NCBI GenBank assembly: GCA_900772565.1
Contig: CAAHET010000007.1
Location: 1 to 10,173, forward strand
Direction of reading: 5' to 3'
Origin: an uncultured Faecalibacterium sp.
GTDB taxonomy: Bacteria > Bacillota > Clostridia > Oscillospirales > Ruminococcaceae
Length of the DNA stretch: 10,173 nucleotides
Shown: piece after piece, positions 5,542 through 10,173 of the stretch
How the letters are laid out: each line of letters begins with the position of its first letter
Numbering within the stretch: the first letter of the stretch is position 1
Notes under the pieces: model-generated
The model's database searches: none
Told to the model about the DNA's origin: nothing
What the model saw: only the letters and a program-made list of their open reading frames with translations
Program-made: the position numbers and the translations under genes

Positions 5542-6438
5542 TTACTCGCCCAGCGCGGTGCGGATGTTGTCCAGCACCTTTTTGCTCAGCAGCACAAAGG
5601 CCTGCTTGGTGCGGCCTGCGGACACATTGGCGCAGCGCACGTTTTCCCGGGCAAAGAAGTCCTTGGCCACAGGGCCGGCGGCAGCGCGTGTATCACAGAA
5701 GAAATGGGTGCCAGGCAGATCGAGCCACTTTTCCAGCGCAGCGGAGTCAAAGCCGGGACCAATGGAGGTGTTGAACAGCACCTTGCCTGCACCCAGCTGG
5801 GCAAACTCGTTTTCGCCCAGCAGCAGCACGTTCTTGTTCAGGCAGGTGAACACAACCTCGCTGTCCGCCAGCAGCTGGGGCAGGGGCTTGAAGGTCATAC
5901 CGGCAGCTTCAGCGTCCGGCTTTGCGCTGCGGGCAAAGTAGCTGATCTCTGCGCCCATAAATTGCAGCGCATCGGCGATCATCCGGCCGGAAACGCCCAG
6001 CCCTACGATGCCCACCTTCAGGCCGGTGATCTCCACCGGCTCGTCCCGCAGCATGGGCATCCCAAAACCGTGCAGCAGGCCGGTCAGCTCGTGCAGAACG
6101 TACTCCACAACGCCGCGGTCGCCGTAGTCCCGGATGCCCAGCACCTGGATGCCCCGGGTGCGTGCGTAGGCGATATCCACATTGGCGCTCTCCTCAGAGT
6201 ACAAACTGCAGCACATCCCGATATAGCGGATGTTGGGGCACTGCGCAATGACCTCCCTGCCCATGCGGGAGGTGTAGCTCAGCAGCACAGCGTCGGCGTC
6301 CCCGATGCGGCGCACCATCTCGGCATCACTGCCGGGCACGTCCCGGTACAGCACTACCTGCTTGGCATAGTGGTGCAGCTCCTCCTCGGCAGAGGGGATC
6401 AGGCTGACCGGCTCAATGGCAACAAGCTTTTCAAACAT
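5542..6438 (-). CDS. 2-hydroxyacid dehydrogenase-fold protein with altered active site
   Basis: The 298-residue protein has the D-isomer specific 2-hydroxyacid dehydrogenase layout. A substrate half (1 to about 100) is followed by a hinge and the NAD-binding Rossmann domain with GIVGLGVSGRMIAD (143-156; GLGxSG at 146-151). The order of secondary elements through 'LFNT' (221-224) also fits. The catalytic signatures do not. Where the family has N-T-A-R-G, this has NTSIG (223-227), putting Ile226 at the catalytic arginine. The tail segment where P-H-I is expected reads NVSAGRTKQ (271-279), with no histidine. It may therefore have a different chemistry, or bind NAD(P) without classical hydride transfer. 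The start is clear: AAGGAGG lies 8 bases upstream of the ATG. It follows the aspartate dehydrogenase-like gene by 18 bases, so the two form an operon. True substrate unknown. Confidence 0.8.
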   Translation of the reverse strand: MFEKLVAIEPVSLIPSAEEELHHYAKQVVLYRDVPGSDAEMVRRIGDADAVLLSYTSRMGREVIAQCPNIRYIGMCCSLYSEESANVDIAYARTRGIQVLGIRDYGDRGVVEYVLHELTGLLHGFGMPMLRDEPVEITGLKVGIVGLGVSGRMIADALQFMGAEISYFARSAKPDAEAAGMTFKPLPQLLADSEVVFTCLNKNVLLLGENEFAQLGAGKVLFNTSIGPGFDSAALEKWLDLPGTHFFCDTRAAAGPVAKDFFARENVRCANVSAGRTKQAFVLLSKKVLDNIRTALGE

Positions 6439-6456
6439 GACGGACTCCTCCTTATA

Positions 6457-7257
6457 TTAGTAGAAGCAGACGGGCGAGGCCAGATTGCGCAGCAGGGAGA
6501 CGGCGCTCCAGCCCGCAATGGCGCTGGTGGAGGAGCAGATATCCACCACAGCCTTCACGCCCTCGATCTCGGCGGTGATGCAGTGGTCGTCGCCCACCCA
6601 GCCGGGCACGGAGTGCATGGTCACACCGGTGATCTCGGGGCCGGTAGTAGCCAGAGAGGTAGCCACAGCCACGTTCACCCGGCGGGGGAAGGTAGCAATG
6701 GCCTGCTTTGCGTTGCCGGTGAACACGGTGGTCTTTTCGGTGTCGGTCAGCAGATGCTCTGCCCACACCGGCGTGTTGCGGAAGCCCTTTGCACCGGTAT
6801 GGGTCTCGATGCCGGCAGTCTCCGGCAGACCCTGCGCCTGTGCCATCAGGGTGACCGTCTGCAGCACATCAAAGCCGCCGATAGCGCCGCTGGCCAGATG
6901 CACCTTGGCGCCGCCCTCCACGGCGGCTGCTTTGACTTGTGCGTAGAAATCCAGATCCGCAAAGGCACCGATGGACAGAATGACCAGATTGACGCCCCGC
7001 TTCAGCACCGGAATGGCCATGGCGCGCACCGACTCCACCGAAGCAGCCTCCACGATGTACTCCGGCTCAAGCGCCAGCAGCGCATCCACATCCTCGCAGA
7101 CAGCGCAGCCAACGTTGGCAGCAGTCTTTTCAGCCGAGGTGCGGGTGCGGCTGGTCACGCCCACCAGTTCGTAATCCGGCAGCAGACCCTTCTTCCACGC
7201 GTCGGCCACAATGTTGCCCAGAAAGCCGCAGCCCACAATACCCAATTTTGTTTTCAT
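6457..7257 (-). CDS. Aspartate dehydrogenase-like (DUF108/NadX family) oxidoreductase
   Basis: The 266-residue NAD(P)-dependent protein opens with the dinucleotide fold MKTKLGIVGCGFLGNI (G9, G11, G14). It carries the family motif SGAIGGFDVL (123-132), the substrate loop FPRRVNVAVATSLA (190-203), and H225 in GDDHCI, where family members have the catalytic N-x-H region. Known members oxidise L-aspartate to iminoaspartate, feeding NAD synthesis or aspartate breakdown; others aminate oxaloacetate. Sequence similarity through the C-terminal S-S-T-S segment (242-245) supports the family, but the usual N-P-K-T-S reads CSSTS and the D-P in the middle is replaced by V-P, so a different amino acid substrate is possible. 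AGGA lies 7 bases before the ATG. It is the first gene of a two-gene unit. No nadA or nadC is seen nearby, although a niacin-salvage gene lies 2.6 kb away. Confidence 0.8.
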   Translation of the reverse strand: MKTKLGIVGCGFLGNIVADAWKKGLLPDYELVGVTSRTRTSAEKTAANVGCAVCEDVDALLALEPEYIVEAASVESVRAMAIPVLKRGVNLVILSIGAFADLDFYAQVKAAAVEGGAKVHLASGAIGGFDVLQTVTLMAQAQGLPETAGIETHTGAKGFRNTPVWAEHLLTDTEKTTVFTGNAKQAIATFPRRVNVAVATSLATTGPEITGVTMHSVPGWVGDDHCITAEIEGVKAVVDICSSTSAIAGWSAVSLLRNLASPVCFY

Positions 7258-7307
7258 ATCCGTATCCTAAACTCCTTTTTTCTGCCTGTGGCAGCATATT
7301 CAAAACC

Positions 7308-7330
7308 AGTATACCATACCGGGCACAAAA
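7308..7330 (-). promoter_or_regulatory. Probable extended -10 promoter for the dehydrogenase pair
   Basis: On the minus strand TATACT (7313-7308, 5/6) is preceded by TGG, forming an extended -10. The -35 region at 17 bases is weak (TTCCCT). The start would fall near 7301, about 43 bases before the ATG. It resembles the thiD promoter, which also relies on TGG before a TAT-box. Confidence 0.5.
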
Positions 7331-7389
7331 AGGGAAATGATGTTTGCAGCAGCTTATGGAAATCAATTTTTGCAGTTTGCCACGAAGCA

Positions 7390-7516
7390 AAAGCCTTCAC
7401 CCCTTGGGGGGAAGGTGGCTGCGAACGCAGTGAGCAGACGGATGAGGGGTAACTACGCAACAGCGCCCTCATCAGTCACCTGCGGTGACAGCTTCCCCCG
7501 ACCGGGGGAAGCCTTT
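7390..7516. repeat. 127-bp fold-back repeat (MITE/REP-like element)
   Basis: The two ends are imperfect inverted repeats about 30 bases long. Left AAAGCCTTCACCCC then GGGGGGAAGGTGGC matches the reverse complement of the right end, AAAGGCTTCCCCC then GGGGGAAGCTGTC. Inside, GATGAGGG (7441-7448) pairs with CCCTCATC (7466-7473). Local hairpins are CTGCGAACGCAG (7419-7430) and GTCACC-TGC-GGTGAC (7475-7489). The whole can fold into one long branched hairpin. There is no coding potential. Motifs of the type 'GGGGAAGGTGGC...GATGAGGG' and 'CCCTCATC...GACAGCTTCCCCC' are, from memory, dispersed in many copies in Faecalibacterium and related genomes. No clear target duplication is visible. Confidence 0.72.
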
Positions 7517-7590
7517 AAAGGAAAATATGCTCTCAGAAAGAGGACATAAAAAGTTAACAAAATAAATTACAAAAAAATTACAAAACCCTA

Positions 7591-7619
7591 TTGCAAAATG
7601 GTTTCAAAAGAGTTACAAT
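7591..7619 (+). promoter_or_regulatory. Promoter of the candidate small RNA
   Basis: TTGCAA (7591-7596, 4/6) is 17 bases from TACAAT (7614-7619, 5/6), within an A/T-rich tract (7546-7620) that may act as an UP-like element. The start is predicted at about 7626, the first base of the RNA's first stem. No ribosome binding site or credible gene follows. Confidence 0.7.
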
Positions 7620-7625
7620 ATGGTT

Positions 7626-7805
7626 ACAGCAAGGGCAAAGCCCCAAGGCTGTGTGTGAAATCTTTTTCTTCTTGTTTTTGGGATACTGGGCGCGGATCCT
7701 CCTCCTCCGGCTGTTCTCCTTCACAGCTATGATCCATGCGCCGCACAGGCAGTGTCCCGCTTCGTGTGCAAAAGGGCTCGTCCGGTGATTCGGACGAGCT
7801 TTTTT
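7626..7805 (+). ncRNA. Candidate structured small RNA, about 180 nt, unknown family
   Basis: A promoter, a structured body and a terminator define a complete short transcription unit without an open frame. Hairpin 1 is ACAGC (7626-7630) with GCTGT (7648-7652), capped by GGGC-AAA-GCCC. A U-rich single strand (7660-7679) follows. The main stem stacks GGGATACTG (7680-7688) on CAGTGTCCC (7750-7758), then GGCGC and GGATC (7689-7698) on GATCC and GCGCC (7731-7742). It opens into a large asymmetric loop holding CTCCTCCTCC (7699-7708), and an apical hairpin GCTGT/ACAGC (7710-7714/7723-7727) with loop TCTCCTTC. Both unpaired segments complement Shine-Dalgarno sequences, as in several Firmicutes regulatory RNAs. 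A 6S RNA is an alternative because of size and bubble, but I see no matching long closing stem. I do not recognise a named family. Confidence 0.6.
7774..7805 (+). terminator. Intrinsic terminator of the small RNA
   Basis: GCTCGTCCG (7776-7784), loop GTGATT, CGGACGAGC (7791-7799) form a perfect 9-bp stem, extended by G-U pairs at its base, followed by six T's (7800-7805). No protein gene ends upstream on the plus strand, so it most likely serves the small RNA. On the minus strand only TTTT follows, so it may work weakly in that direction too. Confidence 0.88.
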
Positions 7806-7937
7806 GCGTTCTGCAAGCCTTGTTTTGCCCGCAAAAGTGATACTTCAAAAATCAAAGTATGACCAATGCCCGAAAACGCTTGGCAATTTGTCTGTTTTTC
7901 CGCAAAGGACAATTATAAAGTTTGGCGCGGCAGGGGT
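7806..7937. other. A/T-rich spacer with no gene seen
   Basis: Between the small RNA terminator and the guaB promoter there is no supported gene. The only structure noted is a 6-bp inverted repeat (ATACTT near 7841 and AAGTAT near 7855) and TATAAA at 7914-7919 without a properly spaced -35. No purine riboswitch consensus is present. Confidence 0.5.
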
Positions 7938-7975
7938 TTGTATTCTTGCGGGCTTTGTGGTAAAGTATATACAAT
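7938..7975 (+). promoter_or_regulatory. guaB promoter region (two overlapping candidates)
   Basis: Candidate A is TTGTAT (7938-7943), 17 bases, TAAAGT (7961-7966) preceded by TGG. Candidate B is TTGCGG (7946-7951), 18 bases, TACAAT (7970-7975, 5/6). Either gives a leader of roughly 70-80 bases before the guaB ATG. Sequence alone does not decide between them. Confidence 0.5.
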
Positions 7976-7994
7976 CAATTTATAGGCAGCAAAC

Positions 7995-8033
7995 ATGAAT
8001 GATTTTGATGCTGATCTTTATCGGATGCGTTAA
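7995..8033 (+). other. 12-codon open frame in the guaB leader
   Basis: ATG at 7995 opens MNDFDADLYRMR and stops at TAA 8031-8033, four bases before the guaB Shine-Dalgarno. The upstream site is weak (AGG at 7984-7986). It could be a leader peptide acting on guaB translation, or chance. Confidence 0.25.
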
Positions 8034-8051
8034 GAGAAAAGGAGTTTGATT

Positions 8052-9566
8052 ATGGCTTATTTCTACGAAGAACCCTCCCGCACCTTTGGCGAGTACCTGC
8101 TGGTCCCCGGCTATTCCTCTGCGGAGAATGTGCCCACGGCGGTCAGCCTGAAGACCCCGCTGGTCAAGTACCGCAAGGGACAGGAGGAGTGCCCGCTGCA
8201 GATGAATATCCCCATGATCAGCGCCATCATGCAGTCGGTCTCCGGCGATAAGCTGGCCATTGCACTGGCTCGTCAGGGCGGCGTTTCCTTTATCTATGGT
8301 TCTCAGAGCATCGAGAACGAGGCCGCCATGGTGCGCCGCGTCAAGAGTTTCAAGGCCGGTTATGTGGTGTCCGATTCCAACCTGGCTCCCACTGCCACCC
8401 TGCATGATGTGCTGGAGCTGAAGGCACGCACCGGCCACTCCACCATCGCTATCACTGCTGACGGCACTCCCAATGGCAAGCTGCTGGGCATCGTGGCCTC
8501 CCGCGATTACCGCGTCAACCACACCCCGGACGACGCCTGCGTCACCACCTTTATGACTCCCATTGAAAAGCTGGTCACCGCTCCGGCCAACACCTCCCTG
8601 CACGATTGCAACAACATCATCTGGGACAACAAGATCAACACCCTGCCGCTGGTGGACGCCGAGGGCAATCTGGTGTATATGGTATTCCGCAAGGACTACG
8701 ACTCCCACAAGGCCAACGTCAACGAGCTGCTGGATAAGAACAAGAGCTACGTTGTGGGTGCCGGCATCAATACCCGCGACTACGCCCAGCGTGTGCCCGC
8801 ACTGGTAGAGGCCGGTGTGGATGTGCTGTGCATCGACTCCTCTGAGGGCTACTCCGAGTGGCAGAGCCGCACCATCGGCTGGATCCGCGAGCACTACGGC
8901 GACACCGTTAAGGTGGGTGCCGGCAACGTGGTGGACGCCGAGGGCTTCCGCTTCCTCGCTGAGGCTGGTGCAGACTTCGTGAAGATCGGTATCGGCGGCG
9001 GCTCCATCTGCATCACCCGCGAGACCAAGGGAATCGGTCGCGGTCAGGCTACCGCTGTCATCGAGGTGGCCAAGGCACGTGACGAGTACTACAAGGAGAC
9101 CGGCATCTATGTGCCCATCTGCTCCGACGGCGGCATCGTCCACGACTACCACATCACCCTCGCACTGGCTATGGGTGCAGACTTTGTGATGCTGGGCCGC
9201 TACTTTGCCCGCTTTGACGAGAGCCCCACGAACAAGGTGCGCATCAACGGCCAGTATATGAAGGAGTACTGGGGCGAAGGCTCCAACCGTGCCCGCAACT
9301 GGCAGCGCTACGATCTGGGCGGCTCCACCAAGCTGAGCTTTGAGGAGGGCGTGGACAGCTATGTGCCCTACGCAGGCCCTCTGGCGGACGGCGTGCAGAC
9401 CACCCTGTACAAGGTAAAGAGCACCATGTGCAACTGCGGCGCTCTGTCCATCCCCGAGCTGCAGCAGAAGGCCAAGCTGACTGTTGTCTCCTCCACCTCC
9501 ATCGTGGAGGGCGGCAGCCACGACGTTGTGCTGAAGAACGCTACACCCAGCATCATGAACGGCTAA
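8052..9566 (+). CDS. guaB: IMP dehydrogenase, Tritrichomonas-like branch
   Basis: The 504-residue enzyme oxidises IMP to XMP with NAD, the committed step to GTP. The barrel opens MAYFYEEPSRTFGEYLL and contains IPMISAIMQSVSG (53-65). Two CBS domains are inserted at about 105-220. The IMP site IDSSEG begins at D262. The catalytic loop GIGGGSICITRE has Cys320, and the mobile flap NRARNWQRYDLGG has Arg419-Tyr420. Lys311 and Glu432 match residues linked to weak mycophenolate binding in the Tritrichomonas foetus enzyme, to which, from memory, this protein is strikingly similar along its whole length (503 residues there). Typical bacterial GuaB is about 488 long and has GIGPGSICTTR. The start is fixed by AAAAGGAG (8037-8044), 7 bases upstream; an in-frame TTG at 8046 is too close. 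Monocistronic, ending in a strong terminator. Confidence 0.96.
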   Translation: MAYFYEEPSRTFGEYLLVPGYSSAENVPTAVSLKTPLVKYRKGQEECPLQMNIPMISAIMQSVSGDKLAIALARQGGVSFIYGSQSIENEAAMVRRVKSFKAGYVVSDSNLAPTATLHDVLELKARTGHSTIAITADGTPNGKLLGIVASRDYRVNHTPDDACVTTFMTPIEKLVTAPANTSLHDCNNIIWDNKINTLPLVDAEGNLVYMVFRKDYDSHKANVNELLDKNKSYVVGAGINTRDYAQRVPALVEAGVDVLCIDSSEGYSEWQSRTIGWIREHYGDTVKVGAGNVVDAEGFRFLAEAGADFVKIGIGGGSICITRETKGIGRGQATAVIEVAKARDEYYKETGIYVPICSDGGIVHDYHITLALAMGADFVMLGRYFARFDESPTNKVRINGQYMKEYWGEGSNRARNWQRYDLGGSTKLSFEEGVDSYVPYAGPLADGVQTTLYKVKSTMCNCGALSIPELQQKAKLTVVSSTSIVEGGSHDVVLKNATPSIMNG

Positions 9567-9603
9567 GCCTATCCTGAAGAGAACCTATTTGTTATAAGAG
9601 CAG

Positions 9604-9638
9604 AGACCGCTGCACAGCGTTTGTGCGGCGGTCTTTTT
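9604..9638 (+). terminator. Intrinsic terminator of guaB
   Basis: AGACCGCTGCACA (9604-9616) pairs with TGTGCGGCGGTCT (9622-9634) in a continuous 13-bp stem with one G-U, loop GCGTT, followed by TTTTT (9634-9638). It lies 37 bases after the guaB stop. Confidence 0.92.
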
Positions 9639-9656
9639 CTATGTTGTGAAAATAGC

Positions 9657-9686
9657 TGTCGGAAACATCCGCAAGCATTTCTGACA
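9657..9686. repeat. Inverted repeat upstream of the pncB promoter
   Basis: TGTCGGAAA (9657-9665) and TTTCTGACA (9678-9686) are inverted at 8 of 9 positions, with 12 bases between. It lies after the guaB terminator and 50 bases before the next -35, so it is outside both transcripts as predicted. It could be a protein site or chance. Confidence 0.35.
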
Positions 9687-9736
9687 CGGGAAGCCGCGGC
9701 CTGTGTGTACAGCACTCCCTTTTTACGCGAAAATAC

Positions 9737-9765
9737 TTGCACCGGCAGGGAAATCGTGCTATCAT
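9737..9765 (+). promoter_or_regulatory. Promoter for nicotinate phosphoribosyltransferase gene
   Basis: TTGCAC (9737-9742) is 17 bases from TATCAT (9760-9765, 5/6), giving a start near 9772 and a leader of about 105 bases. The -10 is part of a palindrome that could block it when bound. Confidence 0.7.
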
Positions 9766-9792
9766 GATAGAAACGCTCTGTCATGACAGGGC
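9760..9792. promoter_or_regulatory. Paired TCATGA-centred palindromes, candidate operator
   Basis: TATCATGATA (9760-9769) is a perfect palindrome covering the -10. CTGTCATGACAG (9778-9789) is a second perfect palindrome just downstream of the predicted start, extendable to 9775-9792 with a G-T mismatch. Their centres are 19 bases apart, about two helical turns. The placement suggests repressor binding; NAD/niacin-responsive regulators would be logical, but I cannot match a known consensus. Confidence 0.5.
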
Positions 9793-9802
9793 AGAGGATC
9801 CC

Positions 9803-9822
9803 CCTGCCGGGCAAGTGGCAGG
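9803..9822 (+). other. Small leader hairpin before pncB
   Basis: CCTGCC (9803-9808) and GGCAGG (9817-9822) form a 6-bp stem with an 8-base loop in the predicted leader. No T run follows, so it is not a terminator. Function unknown. Confidence 0.3.
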
Positions 9823-9876
9823 CGGCGCGCAGCAGGGAAGAGCTGACGCCGGGTATAGATAGAGAGGAAAACATTC

Positions 9877-10173
9877 ATGAACGAGATCAAGGTTGAGCCT
9901 TATATCCCCGATGAGGACTACGATAACCCCGCGATGGTGGTGGATTTTTATGAGTTCACCATGGCAAACTGCCTGTTCCTGCATGGCTTTAAGGATACCA
10001 CGCTGGTGTTTGATATGTTCTTCCGCAAAAACCCGGATAATCAGGGCTATTCCATCAGCGCAGGCCAGCGCAAGCTGACCCGCTTTCTGCTGAACTATCA
10101 CTTCAACGAGCAGGATATCCACTGGCTGCGCACCAAGGGCATGAGCGAGGAGTTCTGCGAGTATCTGCGCACC
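9877..10173 (+). CDS. pncB: Nicotinate phosphoribosyltransferase, N-terminal part
   Basis: The window holds the first 99 codons; the frame is open at the edge. This enzyme makes nicotinate mononucleotide from nicotinate and PRPP with ATP hydrolysis, the entry step of niacin salvage to NAD. The motif DFYEFTMANCLF (23-34) matches the family's TDLYELTMA signature near the N-terminus. It is followed by TLVFDMFFRKNPDNQGYSI (42-60), which aligns with the conserved FR-NP--GGY segment, and AGQRKLTRFL (62-71). The ribosome binding site AGAGAGGA (9861-9868) lies 8 bases before the ATG. A first-residue acidic extension (about 20 residues) precedes the signature. It has its own promoter with palindromic operator-like sites. 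Full-length proteins are about 480 residues. Confidence 0.93.
   Translation, partial: MNEIKVEPYIPDEDYDNPAMVVDFYEFTMANCLFLHGFKDTTLVFDMFFRKNPDNQGYSISAGQRKLTRFLLNYHFNEQDIHWLRTKGMSEEFCEYLRT

Noticed and set aside
7283..7297. Small hairpin CTGCC-TGT-GGCAG as a terminator
   Set aside because: The stem is only 5 bp; it is flanked by T's upstream on the plus strand and followed by A's on the minus strand, so it fits neither direction.
5299..7452. A 717-codon open frame on the plus strand
   Set aside because: It runs antisense through thiD's start, the TPP riboswitch and both dehydrogenase genes. Its translation is His/Gly/Gln-rich without recognisable domains, whereas the minus strand gives clear families with ribosome sites. 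It is a by-product of GC-rich codon use.
7626..7805. 6S, SRP or tmRNA identity for the small RNA
   Set aside because: No SRP tetraloop/GGAAGCAGCC core and no tmRNA tag or tRNA-like ends. 6S is not excluded, but I could not pair the 5' and 3' ends into a closing stem.
7806..8051. Possible purine riboswitch upstream of guaB
   Set aside because: No three-way junction core or its conserved loop sequences are found in the leader, which is only about 75 bases long.
7980..9521. A 513-codon open frame on the minus strand
   Set aside because: Antisense shadow of guaB, low-complexity translation, no ribosome site.
1..10173. CRISPR array, insertion sequence with transposase, or prophage genes
   Set aside because: No regularly spaced direct repeats, transposase, integrase or phage-like reading frames were seen on either strand.

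Overview
The window looks like a piece of chromosome from a GC-rich gut Clostridium relative, most likely Faecalibacterium or a close Oscillospiraceae genus. The grounds are a SCIFF peptide with its radical SAM maturase (a near-universal Clostridia marker), a DUF2508/YaaL-like small protein, a TPP riboswitch of Firmicutes type, an IMP dehydrogenase of the atypical Tritrichomonas-like branch, and a short G/C-rich fold-back repeat of the kind scattered through Faecalibacterium-type genomes. The genus is inference; no search could be run.

Layout. Positions 1-69 (-) hold a tRNA-Gln(CTG) cut by the window edge, fired by a perfect consensus promoter. Divergent from it is a DUF2508 gene (298-585, +). 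A strong promoter at 606-634 then drives a SCIFF ranthipeptide precursor (706-852), an intrinsic terminator (867-895), the SCIFF radical SAM/SPASM maturase (920-2371) and, overlapping it by 4 bases, an Orn/Lys/Arg-decarboxylase-family PLP enzyme (2368-3786). A 16-17 bp hairpin (3800-3837) separates these from a minus-strand thiamine unit: TPP riboswitch plus terminator (5341-5470), thiD, then tenA overlapping thiD. Upstream of that, also on the minus strand, is a two-gene unit encoding a DUF108/aspartate dehydrogenase-like protein (7257 to 6457) and a divergent 2-hydroxyacid dehydrogenase-fold protein (6438 to 5542) that appears to lack the usual catalytic Arg and His.

The 794-base gap 7258-8051 is not empty. 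It holds a 127-bp fold-back repeat (7390-7516), a complete-looking small-RNA gene with promoter, structured body and terminator (about 7626-7805), and the guaB promoter and leader with a 12-codon open frame. guaB (8052-9566) follows with a strong terminator. A 310-base spacer then carries a promoter overlapped by two TCATGA-centred palindromes ahead of a truncated nicotinate phosphoribosyltransferase gene (9877 to the end).

The most promising second-look items are the candidate small RNA at 7626-7805, which presents two pyrimidine-rich anti-Shine-Dalgarno-like segments; the SCIFF precursor with Gly at the position where the characterised homolog has its cross-linked Thr; and the active-site-stripped dehydrogenase paired with the aspartate dehydrogenase-like protein.
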